Positions 49,372 through 62,452 of a DNA stretch of 64,000 nucleotides are shown one piece after another (within the stretch, counting starts at the first letter, position 1; every line of letters begins with the position of its first letter). Source of the DNA: Tamarix chinensis (taxonomy: Eukaryota > Streptophyta > Magnoliopsida > Caryophyllales > Tamaricaceae); assembly GCA_030549775.1 (NCBI GenBank), contig CM060174.1:3761391-3825390 (forward strand), in the 5' to 3' direction. The position numbers and the translations under genes were made by a program. The notes under the pieces were generated by a model. It searched no databases, had not been told where the DNA came from, and saw only the letters and a list, made by a program, of their open reading frames with translations.

Positions 49372-52300
49372 CTACATGACTAGATGATCATCCCCGTTCA
49401 TCCTTGATTTCATTTCCACGTTCTTCAAATCACGAAGGTGTTGTAAGATCTCTTGAAGAAGATTTATTCCTTTGTCCCCTTTCCTCAAGGATCCAACACA
49501 ATGCTTTACGAACTCCCTATCTGCTTCCAGTGCTTGTAGCCTATCATACACATGATCCACCTCTGCTTCGAGAACAAGCCTCTTCTTCTCCAGCTCGAAT
49601 TTGGTAAGGGGACTGCCCATGCCCTTTTCCATCGAATGAAAGCAGCCGTCGTCCTCGCCATAGTGGCGGTGGTTTCCGTTATTCCCGTATTCCTCAGAGT
49701 AGTCTAATTCAGTCGCGTCGAATAGAGGGAGGAGTTGCTTTGGGTGTGAGCCATTTACTCTACTACTCATTGATGATGCTTGATCGTCATGATGGTGTGC
49801 CGTGCCGTTTGTGTGACCATTTGTTTCGTGGCCGTTGGTACTGTATTCGAATGACTTATCCAACTCATGGGCTTCCAATGATTTATCGAATTGATTCGCG
49901 TTCTCTTCACAGAATATATCAAAAGGCTGCATGCTTTCTATATGTTGCTCCTCTTCCCCAGCGAGGGTGACCAGCTTTTCTTCCAAGGCTTTAAGCTGCT
50001 CTAGGATAGACATCCTTTCATCTTCAAATACGGCTAATGACTCCTCCAGGTTCAAAACTGCATCCACAGGAGTGGCAGCAGCAGTATCATCACGATGATC
50101 TCCATTTTCCCCCACCACCTGTCGTTGCTGCTGCTGTTGTTTGCGGCAACTACTGCTCCCAAGGTCTTCTTCCCTTACCTCAATATTACTTAAATCCGCC
50201 GACAACAACTCCTCTGTACTTTCTTCTCCGTTGCTTAACGAATGAGCAGAAGAAGTCCTACTCCTCGAGCAGCAGCTCCCGTCTCTCCTCCTACTCCTCA
50301 ATATCCTCATCCTCTCCCGCTCTTCGTATTCCATCACCTTCCTCCTATACACTTCGACCTCTTTCTCCAACTCTTCCTTCTCCTTCTCCCTCTTCGTCAC
50401 AAGCTCGTTCATCATCTGCAACGCTTCTTGGTCGTACTCCGATTGCTCTTCCATCATCCTGTGGTACTGGGATGCTTCCATCTCTATAGCCGCTCGTTCT
50501 TCCTGCAGTCTGTTTATCATCGCCAGCGTCTGGCTGGCTGCTACCGCGGCTGCGTTCCTCTCTTCCTCTAGCTCTGTATATAGAGATTTTAGTGCTTTCC
50601 TCTCTGCTCTGAGTGCCGATTTGAGGTACTCGACCGCCGTTGCGTCGTTTGTGCCGAGCACACCTTCCGGCTCGCTTATGATGCTTCCTCCGTCTACCGA
50701 TTCTTCGTTCACCGAGTCCGTATGCCCGCCGAGGAGTGTTCTAGTGTGGAGATTGTCGATGCTTTCTTCTACTGAGGTTGGCGTGTCCGGGACCTTCTCT
50801 TCTTCTAGCAGCCGATCGATGGGATCTCCCTCTTCATCTCCGCCACTTTGTTCCCTGGCCTTAGTTGTTATGTATCCACATTCTGTTCGTTCTTCATTTA
50901 CTTGACCGGCGTTGGGATCTGCATGAAAATTGGAATCAGCCGGTGTCATTTCGTTCCGTGAATACCAATACTGTCTTCTAACATCCAAGTACTAGAATTC
51001 TTGAGCTGACAATTTTTATTTCTAGCTAGTAGCCAAGTATATCATATTATCATAGACATGTATAGGCAGCAAATACATGAACATTCTTACCATTAGTGTC
51101 GTCCTCGGCGGCCGGAAGAGGAGAGGCTTCCTCATCATCAACAAATGTACCAGGAGATTCATCTTTGCAGGGAGTAGATGGCTCTTCAACGTCAATCTCA
51201 TCATCTAGATCCTCGTCACTCCCGTGCCGATCTGTTCGACTAGGATCCTCAGGAGCTACATTACATTAGCAAATTTTATAAAATGCTCTTGAACAACTAA
51301 AATCACTAAATATATTACTCTGTATAACCAACCAACATGCATTGTCAAGTTGACGATGGTACCTGAAGGAATGTCGGCTGCCAATTCAGTAACTACTTCT
51401 ACATGTGTTTCATCCACCGCATTAACGATGACAGTGTATATAACATCAGTCAGCAACGCCTCATCAAGCCTGTCTTCAGACTCGTGACGAACGACATTGC
51501 TCTGACATACATAATCCTCAGAAGCCAATTCATTAACTGTGGCTGCAGCTTCTGTCACAGCCTGACGGTCATTGACAGCGCTGGGTACTATTACCTCATC
51601 ATAACTTGTATTCTCTACCTCAGGAGGCTGAGTTTGATCAGTCAGTTCTGCTGCTGCTGCTGCTTCTTTTATTGCTTCAGCATTACTTGTTATATCAGCA
51701 GAATCCTCGTCAACAAATTCAGCTTGATCGGTTTGGCTTACACTCTTTTGATATGTAACATCAGAAGCTGAAATGTACACAGGTTTCACATTGCCTCAAC
51801 GGGTGAGTGTATCAACAAAGAAAGATGAACAGTTTTATTTTTTTTGTTAAAAAAATTGTTATTAGTAGTATATACAGAAATAAAAACAGCTGACCAAGTC
51901 AAGTATACCTGAAGGAATAAAAGACTGTAATTCATCAGTCCCAGCTGGCATTTCATTTAAGGGAATAACAGAAGCAGGTGGTGCTGGCATTGTAATTTGA
52001 TCATTATTCTGATGAAACTGCTCTTGGGCCTCTTTCTCCTCCAGCTCCTTCTTTTTGTTGCTAACATCATCTTCTGATTCCTTGGACACAATGCTGGATT
52101 TGTTGTTGCTTAATCCAAGTTCACAACTTTCAAGTACAAAATCTGCAGCAGGCTTTGAACCCAATTCGGCCTTCATCCCCCCATCCAAACCTAGTATCTT
52201 ATTATCCTTGCCTTCTTGAGCCTGATACCTGCTCTTTTGTTCATCCACTTGACCAGCAGGGTACTCCCCTTTACTCTCCGCATTGATAGCGAAATCCATG

Positions 52301-53370
52301 GTTCCGACGGGAACCAATCGATAATCATAATTATCGATGTAAAACTCGAGATGTTGAGGGAGAATCGTTTCATCAGAAGATGGATCTCTGTCATCAACAG
52401 GAGGAGGAGGAGGAGGAGGAGGAGGAAGCGACGAATCCTTCTTCAGAAGAGGTTCTTTCTCAGCTTCCATAACAATATCTTCATCGTCATCAGCATCAGC
52501 ATCAAGAATCTCGTACCCGAATTCGGACCGCAGGAAACCTTCTGAACTTTCTTCATGACTTCTTGGATCGGTATCCCTGACAAAGGTATCGGAACTGGGT
52601 TCTCTGCTAGTCACGATTCCGTGATCGTAGGCTTCGTGATCATTAAATTCCTTGTCCGGTTCAGCCGAAACCACTCTGGTGTGATCCGATTGTTCATCAT
52701 CACGAGTACCCTCCTCTGCTTCTTCCTCTTCCTCTTCCTCTTCCTCTTCTTCTTCTTCTTCTTCTTCGATCGAATTCAGATTCCGTTTTTCGAAACCACC
52801 GACTTGATCGTCAAGACCAGAAGCAAGTTGAAGTACTGCAGGCTTGGTTATAACCTCCTCATCACAACAGCAACACCTCACATCAACCTCATGGCCATTT
52901 CCATCATCGTCAGTTCTCCCAACAACCTTCAGCCATCGTAAAACCTCCATGAGCGAACCATCAAGACGACTATTGCCACCCACGGAATCGCACGCCACAG
53001 AGAACAAGCAATCCTCACACAGGCGCCTCCGCGACTCCACCAACTTCCGGTGACTCGAGCAGTAGCCCAGTTTAGAAATCTCAATCGCGTGTTGTTGACA
53101 AATAAGTTCATTATAAGAACTAGTAACAATATACCTGCTGCTGCTGCGGCCGCCCTTCTTCTTAGAGTCTAGGATGTGATCAATCCTCGAGCATAAAAGA
53201 CAAGGCGGTTTGAGACCAAAATAGTTGGCAAATTTAGTGATGAGGTAAGAGAAGAGAGCATTGAGGAGAAGGAGAGAGATGAGGATCCATTCTAGGAGTG
53301 CGTAGGTTAAGACGAGTGTGATCTTGTTGGTTTTCCTATGTAACATGGTCGCAAACTTGTTGCCTGCCAT
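49372..53370 (-). CDS. MYOB: Myosin-binding protein (GTD-binding/DUF593), MYOB1-like
   Basis: There are four coding exons on the minus strand: 53370-51909, 51767-51363, 51255-51091 and 50918-49372. All three introns are phase 1 with GT-AG ends, giving 1192 residues. The start MAGNKFATMLHRKTNK is the family's conserved N-terminus; an in-frame ATG 18 codons upstream (53424) is less likely. Residues about 17-43 form a hydrophobic membrane anchor, followed by PPCLLCSRIDH. The middle is acidic and low-complexity, with a run of 16 Glu (SIEEEE...) and nine Pro. Residues about 772-876 are the coiled-coil GTD-binding domain (AVEYLKSALRAERKALKSLY, EEERNAAAVAASQTLAMINR). Such proteins are vesicle-bound receptors for class XI myosin globular tails and drive streaming on actin. 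Length is closest to MYOB1 of Arabidopsis. The family is certain; the exact orthologue is inferred. Confidence 0.93.
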
Positions 53371-55427
53371 GGCCGGATAACTGGCGATGATACGAGTAGT
53401 AAAGATATAACAAGCTAGGCTCAAATAACTAATGAGAATAGTGATTATATTGGAGATTTTTATGTACAGATCAGAGGGATTATTAGATTGATGATATAAG
53501 AGATAAGAGTGGGAATTGGGATTTGGAGGAGCTTCTCAGGGGTGGAAGAGAGATGAGAAAGGGAGGGAGGAAAAGAGACGATGGAGGACAGAGGCCTTTA
53601 TTTTAGTTTATTTATGTTTTAGAATTAGAGAGAAAGCAAAGAAGGACTGCAGAGATTAGATTAGATATGAGAAAATTATAATTTATTATTATAATACAAA
53701 TACGTCCTTGTTGTAGAATAAAAATGGGGATCACCAAATTAAATTAGTGCCGTAAATCATCACGAATCGCGTTACTTTATTTTTATTTTCCCTTTCCTTT
53801 CAAAGGATATAAACTTTTGACTGGATGAAGCAACGATTAAGCATTCGACATGCTTCATGAATACCGCAGTACTTTTAGACTGGTTCTTCTAAATACTCTG
53901 TTCATATATACTGATAGAAAATAATACGTTATCCTGTCAATATCATAATGTCTAACGATATATAATATATAATAAAATAAAAATAAACAACGAGAATGAA
54001 AAAGAAAAGGAAATGCGAACTGCGAGTTTTGATAGAATCCTTTTATCCTTCTGCCCGCTCCACTGCACACACAGTCAGTCAGTGCGTGCCGAAACTACTT
54101 TTTTTTTTTTCCACGAGGAAGGGCCGAAAGGGTGGGGGCTGCAGCTGAGCAAATCAGGGCAATTGTTGTGTTGGGGGGGGGGGGGTGGTGGCCTGCCAAC
54201 AATGAAAATGAGCTGTGGTAGACCAGATTTGTTAAAGTAAGAGCAGTGGGGCCTTAGACCACGCTTTAAGATGATGCTGGCTGGTGCCTTCATTATTATG
54301 GGTCTTCCCCCATGGGCTCTTTCTTTATTCTCGCCGGGGATAATAATCACTTACATTTTCAGATAAAAGGTGAGGAATTCATACTACTTTCCCTCCCCCC
54401 CCCTCTCTCTTCCACCTGCTTCTTCTCTTTGGTCTACATCAATCATAGTGGTCTATTGGCTCCAAGCCTCCAACTTTAGTTTTATTTATTTATTTATTGA
54501 TTTTAAATAAATATATATAAATACAACTAATCCTTAAACTTTGGCTCCTCAGCAACAATTAACGTAGGTCCGGTCCCTCAACAAAACTAAGGCTAAATTA
54601 TCGATTCAATGCTTAACAATCTCAGCAGACTGATATTTTCAAGGCTATAATTTCGGATCAAAAGCTTAATTACTTACCCTACGTCTTTACTATTTAAGGA
54701 TTATTAATTCATCATAATGTTTATCACTAACTAGGGCATAACAGCTACACGTGTAACTCGTCTCATCATACAGTTTACCATTCTGAAAGACTTCCGCGAT
54801 GCACGCTAATATAATAATATTATTGAAGACGCAAACCACGCAAATTACATCTAACAATCTCCTTTTATCTATTCTCAAAAAGCTGATAAATCTAAACAAT
54901 ATCGAAATGCCGACTCAAAAAGAGAATAAATTAACAAGATTGTAGATAATATCATCAACCAACATTGATAGCTACTAAAATCTGGGAAATAATAAATATT
55001 AGGAATCAGCCAGAACAAAAAACCAAAATAAAGAAAAAACTTTGAAAAATGTTAAGAGCAAGGGAAAGCATACAGTAGATTTACAATAGCCCACCAAGTT
55101 CTTTCAAATGTGTATGTACATCCATATGAAATGTAAATGAATATATTTATTCTACTTATGGGCATGAAAATTAAGACAATCAAAGAAAGGGAAAAAAGAA
55201 ACAGAAGTGACAGCACGAGTATCCATTCTACTTGGGCACGTAGGATCACACTCAACACCTTTGCAACATCCAGAATCATGCAGCCGCCACATGTGATGAC
55301 GCGAAAACCAGATTCCCCCTCTATTCCAAAACAGTATTCCTCCGATAACAAACGCTTTCGTACACCTCAATATGATTGACCAAAATTAACGGCATGAAGT
55401 AAGATATTGGGTCATTTCAAGAGGCTG
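53371..55427. other. MYOB upstream region and PICALM 3' region
   Basis: 53371-53700 is the likely 5' leader and promoter of MYOB on the minus strand. 54060-54350 is balanced and contains a 13-base G run (54175-54187). 54360-55020 is AT-rich. 55030-55427 should be the 3' UTR of the next minus-strand gene. No other gene is supported. Confidence 0.45.
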
Positions 55428-58400
55428 TCAAATCAGTCCTGTGCTTCCAAATGGATTATTCGCTGGCGGGTGAGCAACAGGATTGACGGGATATGGCCCG
55501 AACACAGCATCGCCGAAGGGGTTTGGTGCCACTGGACCGAAATTTTGCTGCGGTTGCTGCTCGTAAGGCTGTGGATATAGGCCAAATGGATTCAAAGGCT
55601 GCTGGGATGCAGCGGCCATATGAACAGCAGGAGGAGCTGCAACACCGTTGGACATGGCGAAAGGATCTTGAACTTCGAATGGGTTGGGGGCTGGTGTTCC
55701 ATAGGCAGGCTGCCGGTGGGCCCTATAGACGGCATCATCGTACAAACTGTTCAAAGTAAGCGAGTCCAGTCCCCCAGCCTGAAGATTAACAAAACAAAAA
55801 CAAAAAAGAAATGAGAAGAATAGCAGAGTAATCTATTAATATCAAAGGAAACCAGCTCACGGCAGGGATAAATTAATCAGCATGCCTATAAAATATAAAC
55901 GCTCATGTTGCCAATGTCAATGTTGCGCAGGTCTATTAGATACCACTGTCAATAAATATTTCCAAAGTATCCAGGCATCGCAACATAAAAGTTTTTCTCT
56001 TATTTAATGTCCTTAATAGAATCATTATTATCATAATAAGCCACTTAGCAGGATCTTATAAAAAACACTATCGGTTGGAGAATATCCTCTCCTGCAAGCC
56101 ATATTCACTGAACCAGACAACGACTCACATTACTGGAGGCTTTCAGATGCTCTCCTACAATCAACATAACCGAACAAGAATCACATACCAATTGTCGTTC
56201 AGTAGCAGCAGAAATATCACTGCTGGGGGTAGTGACCAGAGCCAATTCCCATCCAGTAGGATCATAGTCTTTGGCCGTAGTGGCAGAGTTAGAAGTTGAA
56301 ACAGGATCTGCTACACAGTTTACAAAGAGAGTTTTCCCTTCCTTTCAGATGAGAGTTCAGTTTAAAATGTAATGCATATAAAACAGAGCAAAGAAATGTA
56401 CCGGATGACACTATTGCCAAAGCCAAGGCATTGCTTTCCTCAATGGCCGATACATCAGGTGAGATAACATCCAATCCCTAAAACGATCAAACCATGGAAA
56501 ATAAGAGGAGTCCCTAACAATCAAACAATAACGTAAGAGACACAAATTGATGTTTTGTTTCTTTCTTATTCGCTCATCTTTTCTTTAATTAGGTGCTACA
56601 GAAAACCCCCCTCCCCCCCACAAAACACACATACACACATCAATAGAAAAAATTACCAGCAGATCTCCAGATTCCATGTTGTTTGCACAGGGAGGAGCAG
56701 CAACCTCAACACTTGGTTCACTAACATTTACCGTATGGTCTGGATGAGGCTCTTCATTAATCAATGTAGGTTCTTCAGGAGGAGGAGAGACATCTTCTGG
56801 TTTGTATGTCAGCATAAGTCTCTCTGGAAATTCCTGGTTCACAATTATTGATTGACCATAGTATATTATGCAGCGTCAAATCATTTGGCACTACACAATG
56901 AGTCAATTGAAGACTCCATTCTGCCACTCAAAAATTTCAACTTACCAACTGCTGGGCTGCTACAGTTACCACTCTCGGTGCCTCTCTGACATATTCCTCC
57001 ATGGTTGAGAGAAAAGATTGGGGTGGCTGGCAATGTCACACAAACAAAATCCAATCAGTTCCCACATATAGTTATTACTTGACTAACAATTTATCATGCA
57101 GAAGTGGTTTCTGTAAAAATGGAACCATACCTCTTTTAAGATCGGAAACTGGAAATTCCTAGCAAGGGCCAATCCTTTGCAAACCTCATAGAAATCAGAA
57201 AGGCTTCCAGCCTACAATGTAATTTAATCGGTACAGTCAATTTCAGCCATGAACCAACAAATAATGCAGCAGGAAAAAAAAACTCATCATAAGTTCTCCA
57301 GAAAAAATGAAGAATCATGGGCAAGCAACTAAACGAGCATACCTGCTGCCCAGCTCTTCTATAGATTTCAAGGGCTTTAATGGCCTCATGTCTTGGCATT
57401 TCAAAGAACTGAAAATCAAAGTAAAATAGGCCATTTGTCGCAGAATCATTGAAGAAAACTATTTGCAGCTGAGATGATGGATAACGTACCTTGTCAACCA
57501 AGTTTATTATTCCATCATTAATGGCACAGTAGATTTTAAAACTCTCCTTTAGTACCTATACAGACAGAGAAACACAGAGAGACAGAAAGAAGAAAAGAGT
57601 CAACAACACACAAAGGCTGGAAGTAATCCAAGAATCAATCAAATATGTAACATATCCCAGTCCCATTTCCCACAGTAACTCTGCTTCATCAAAGAATGAT
57701 CAAAGGTTTTCCAACTTGTTCATTAAAGCACATAACGTATAGAAGAAATTTTCTGGGGAGCAGAGACAAGAGAGACAAATGCATACCAGGGCCAGAGCAT
57801 ACTGTATCACATAATTTCCAGCTGCTGCTCCTTCTGGCTGGATGAGTAGAAAAGACATCAGTCATTAATGTAAATCAACCCAGAAGATACTAGAGATGTT
57901 AGTTAATCTTAGAATCTACAGAGCTAAATCTAAATAATCGCGAATGAAAATGACTAACAAGTCAGGCAGGTACCCGACAACCAAAAAGTCGATAAAGCAG
58001 CTGCTGCAGGGCTGGCAACTGTTCCAACAGCTCCTCACCATCCAAGTCCCTGGTTTTACTGCAACCCTGGCCATATAACAAATGCTTCAAAATGATTGTT
58101 TTCCACAAAACATTGATTCAAGATCTTAAAAATTACTATCAAATAAGTAATGCATGCTCTCCTCTCCCTTTTTGGTACCCAAGTTGAAGGGAGAATCATG
58201 GACATGGCCCATATGATTAGGCTACTTCCTCATGGCTTTTAAGGATGTGAGTAGAAAATCCATAAGAATCATCAGTAAGTATAATATGCAACTCTCATGT
58301 CATAGGATGTTGATTGATAAAACCTAAGCTGAAACTGCTACAGAACAATATTAACCAGAAAGTGCTGAACAAATAACAGAAATACCTACCTTGTCCTGCC

Positions 58401-58833
58401 CCGGTCCAGGCCTTGGTAAACGCTCAGCCTCAATATCATATTTCAAAACCCTAAAGCATTCAAGCCTTTCCTCCAAATAGAGCGCATATGTCCGTACCCA
58501 GGCTGAGAAATCCCAAGCTGGAAAGAGAGTTGTAATCTTTTATCAGACATTTAAATTTATGCACTTATCTTCCAAAACAATGAGACAGTGGAAATGATAA
58601 GTAAACACAAAGAAATGAAAACATTCATGAGCTTGCAGATAAAGGTGGCCAAGACAAGAAGCAGCATTAAACTTTCATGTATTCCAACACTAACCAACAG
58701 GGCTTGAATCATCCTTAAAATTAGATAACCGCAGGATTCGTGCACGTTGTGCAAAATTTAGAAATTCTTCCTTGAAAGTTGGATCACCCTCCCTCAATAA
58801 CCTGTGGATAACTATCAATGTCTTAAGTGCAAC
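55428..58833 (-). CDS. PICALM1: ANTH/AP180-type clathrin assembly protein, 5' end off window
   Basis: Twelve coding exons are visible, minus strand: 58833-58695, 58517-58390, 58066-57974, 57837-57787, 57555-57490, 57408-57343, 57211-57131, 57026-56946, 56833-56657, 56477-56402, 56310-56189 and 55778-55428. They join in frame to 476 residues plus stop. The first visible exon starts [20 protein letters not shown], which in relatives is preceded by about 86 residues (the start of the ANTH domain with its phosphoinositide-binding lysines). That exon is not in the window. The ANTH helices continue through [37 protein letters not shown] and [20 protein letters not shown]. The tail has one DPF and four NPF motifs and ends [10 protein letters not shown], matching Arabidopsis At2g01600/At1g14910. 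It links PI(4,5)P2 membranes, AP-2/EH proteins and clathrin in endocytosis. Confidence 0.95.
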
Positions 58834-61604
58834 CTGTACAGAAAGAATGAGACTATTATGATAATATCTGAGTAGATAAGCCATGCACCTTACACACTCC
58901 CTGAGTAATGTTTGGGAAAAAACAAATAGGATTACTCATAAGATAGGTATACAGGAAACCATCAAGTAGATGAAGGAATTCCAGAACTATATCTGCTGGC
59001 TTCACAAGCAATATATCCAACGATCAGCCACCACAGGAAAATCAGAAAATTGGAGGTTCTCCAGAAGCAAACAGCATCATTGTGGATAAAGAAAAGAAAA
59101 AAAAAGGATCATACCCTTCACCTTCTTCATGATAAATCTGCACTAGATACTAATAATAAAAAAACTATAGTATCTCAATCATGTATAGTGTTTACTAGAA
59201 TCCAAAAGATCTCGCATAGACTCCAGAAAGAATTATCAAATTCTTGGCAGAATGAATGCGACCACTAGATTTGTAGTGGATCCAAAAGGATATTGATAAG
59301 AGAATATCCCTCAAGTTGGACATTTTCTTAATCAGCTTTCCTCAGAGATGTTTCTGTACGAGTAGTAAACTAACTTGATGTGGACAAACACAAGACAAAC
59401 AGGAACTGTTCCCACAAACATATTCGATTTTCAATAGCTCAAAACCCAGAAGAAACTTTCATCAGGCTAGTTTTCCCTTTTGTTATTCTATTTTATTTGA
59501 AAAGGAAGGCTTAGGATAACAAAACCCAAGAGCATCACTTCTATGGCTCCTGGATTAGTAAAGTAAACTTAGCTCACACTCCTCATCCAACTTGATTCTG
59601 GAGAGTGATGAGCTTTCACAAAACTTTTCAAGCTGCTGCACAACAGACCATTTTGCTTAAAACTTATGCACATTCCAACAGCCCCATAACAATAATGCTA
59701 AAGAGGGAGGCATGAAGGACTAAACCATCCACCCAGAATTCGGAAAGAAGTTGAATAAGCAGGATGCATACCAAGGTGATAAAGAAGTACTGCACGTATA
59801 GTTCTTCAGAAACTCCATGATTTTGAAAGCTATTATGAAATAATAGCCTCACTATACTGGAATTAATAAATCAATCAAATTGCAATGCAGTCTTGAGGCT
59901 ATTGCTCATTGGTCTTGAGCTCCAACAGTTTATAGCCAGTGGAAACAGCATAAAAGCTGCATTGACCCCCCCCTCCTCACTTATAAAAAAGGAATACAAC
60001 AAATAGGATTATTAATCATTTCCAAGAAAAATAATTACTTAAATGCATCTTTTGAACCCCAAAAAGAGCAACCCTATAGTTACTGTAGCAAGGCTCGCCC
60101 AATGAGCTTGCTATATCACATGTCCTGTATTTTTGACATATGCATGCATTTTGGGTTGTAGTTACAAGCAAATTAAACCTAGCTTCAGGGAGAAATGAAA
60201 AGGCACCCAGACTAAAGATGTGAATGAACAGAGTTAAATATTGTTTTGGTTCCTGTAAAATACTATTTTTTCTATTTTCATCCCTCAATAAAAAACAAAC
60301 TACTAGTCCCTAATCTCACTTGTTAACTTGCAATTGCACATTAACTCATATTCCCCCTCCTAGTCAATAATACATATCATAAAATCTTTTTAATCTAGAT
60401 TACATTATCTTAGTAATACAATGAAGTTATAAATCAGACTACAATAAACAAAGAGCACTCTTTCAAATTCAATCTTCAACTTGGAAAAAAATTGTGGTGA
60501 CCAGAATAAAAAATTGCAAACTTATTTCACTTGGAAATTTTTTTGCACATCTTAAATCTTAATGCTTGACAGAACACTTTTCCACCAAGTTTTAATTTGA
60601 CAGCTGAGGAAGAGGTGGTAGCCATTGCAGTAGATTTTGCAGGGTTTCGGGCTCGGCCTCTGGCAAAAGGGAGTTGGGGTCACTGAAAATACTAGAAGAA
60701 TAAAGTTTCTGACAACGCCGTTTCCGACAAGAAGAGCCGTCTGGGGAAGGGAATGTGTTTCCCATAGATCTGGAGTAAATTCTCTGGTGACGATGGCGCC
60801 ATAAAGTTTTGTCATGGAAATCAATCTTCCAGTCAATATCAGGCAGAACAAAAAATTTATAACATCCGCTGTAAAAATCAGATTATAAAAAGGTTGATTA
60901 GAAGGTTCTGGTGAAAGTTCTTATAATTTGGGCTCAGACTATGAGCCCTAAGGCAGGGAGGCTCGAAAAGCACATATGATGCATACAGGAAAAAACACAC
61001 ACCCAAAGTAGATTATTTGAGAACAAGCCACAAGAAAGTTGAATAAAAAAAAGAAAAAAGAAATTGATGAAAAATGTAAATTGGGGTTAGGGCATACAAT
61101 AAAATATCGGTACCGCAATTGCGTATCAATGGCTTTTGTATCGCCAAAACTACAAAATTCTCGATACTACGACACCTTGACCCAACCACAATCGCAGTTT
61201 TACTGCTTAGGTTAGGATTTTGATGGTTTGATTTGTGGGTAAGGTTAGTGATGATTCTATAGGGGTTTAATTCAGGTTTAATTACATGATTACTGTTATA
61301 CATATACACACACAATCTCCTTATATGTGCCACAATCATGCACTCACAAATGATAAATAAAACACTAAATAAATAGAACTATATCTAATCTTGTTTAATC
61401 TTCTAACAAGCTTCTTAATGATTACAAAACAAATCTAATAATGACTAATTAAAAGCAGCCTAATGAAGCTCCAAATCATGTCTCCCATGTGCAAGCCACA
61501 TGTTTTCATTAAACTCTTCATAATGACCTCCATGTCTTCTTATAATTCATGTTAACTCCTTATTTGGCCCTGGTGCAATTTTTTGGTCTAATTCTTCAAA
61601 ATAA

Positions 61605-61830
61605 CCTCTTCCCACTAGAAAAAAGTTCAACCTAGAACTTTTAACAGTTAGAGAAAAAAGTTATAGAAAAGGCCCAGGTATCCTGCATCTATACCTCCTT
61701 ATAATGACTTCATTAGCTTCCCCTTCAAGTGTAGGATAACTTGTAGGACATGCTCCTGCATCAACATCATTCTTTCCCACTAAAAAAAAAAAGTTTGAAC
61801 TAGAATTTCTAATGGTTAGAGAACAATGCA
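61605..61830 (-). repeat. Direct repeat in decayed Gypsy-like DNA
   Basis: TCCCACTAGAAAAAAGTTC followed by TAGAACTTTTAACAGTTAGA (about 61607-61652) recurs as TCCCACTAAAAAAAAAAAG then TAGAATTTCTAATGGTTAGA (about 61770-61822). On the minus strand the phrase AGGTTGAACTTTTTTCTAGT resembles the end of the pol reading in plant Ty3-Gypsy elements. It is badly decayed, so the identity is tentative. Confidence 0.35.
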
Positions 61831-62074
61831 AACCCAATTCTTCATCTTCATCCACTAAATACTTGCATGAACCCACGATCAACACTAAGAATGTGGAGAT
61901 TAAACTCTAGTGATATTTCCTTTTTATGGTACCCATGACCGACTTTGTTAAAGTTGAAACATCTAATCTAAGAACGGATAACCTTGGAAAAAGACCTTGG
62001 TGGACTAGCCGGTCTACCATAAGCCCTTCCAAAGAATTGCTGCCACAAGCAACTCTTTTGTTCTAAATATAGTT

Positions 62075-62452
62075 TTTGAAAAGGCCAAAGGCACACCAAG
62101 GTGATAGGGTCTCAGAGCCTATGTGCCAGACGCAAGGCGAAATCACATGCCTAGGTGAAGTGAGGAGCTAACATTTCCTAGTTAGCACTGAAAATATGTG
62201 ATATTTTCTATCTGCCATAAATCCTATCTTTTTCTATTCAAACTTATATCTATTGACCTACTTTCTCTACCTTTCTTTCCTAATATGATATTTAGTAATC
62301 CTATTGATTGTGGAACTTTTTGCATAAAAGTAAAGACTCAAAATAGCTAATCATAGTAAAATGTAAACCTTTGCACCTTGGTGCGTTGAGATGAAAAAAA
62401 TTTCAAACCCCAATGCCTAGTGTCTTGGGCGTGCCTTTTCAAGTATTGTCCG
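62075..62452. mobile_element. MITE with TTGAAAAGGC ends
   Basis: The left end TTGAAAAGGCCAAAGGCAC pairs with the complement of the right end, TTGAAAAGGCACGCCCAAG. ACCAAGGTG and CACCTTGGTG add an inner inverted pair. The AAAAGGC(G)CGCC type is common in plants. No target duplication was fixed. It lies in the PICALM1 intron. Confidence 0.55.

Noticed and set aside
50037..50905. Long plus-strand frames opposite the MYOB last exon
   Set aside because: They are serine/proline-rich antisense shadows of the Glu-rich coiled-coil coding strand.
53371..53424. Upstream in-frame ATG of the MYOB gene
   Set aside because: It would add 18 residues (MSLACYIFTT...) before the conserved MAGNKFATM start. The family begins at the latter.
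54120..54200. G-quadruplex-like G runs including a 13-base G tract
   Set aside because: Homopolymer runs of this type recur in the window (28297, 41347, 44985) and are not placed near a gene start in a way that suggests function.
60552..60851. 99-codon minus-strand frame in the PICALM1 intron
   Set aside because: It does not resemble the ANTH N-terminus, has no suitable splice sites and matches no family I know.
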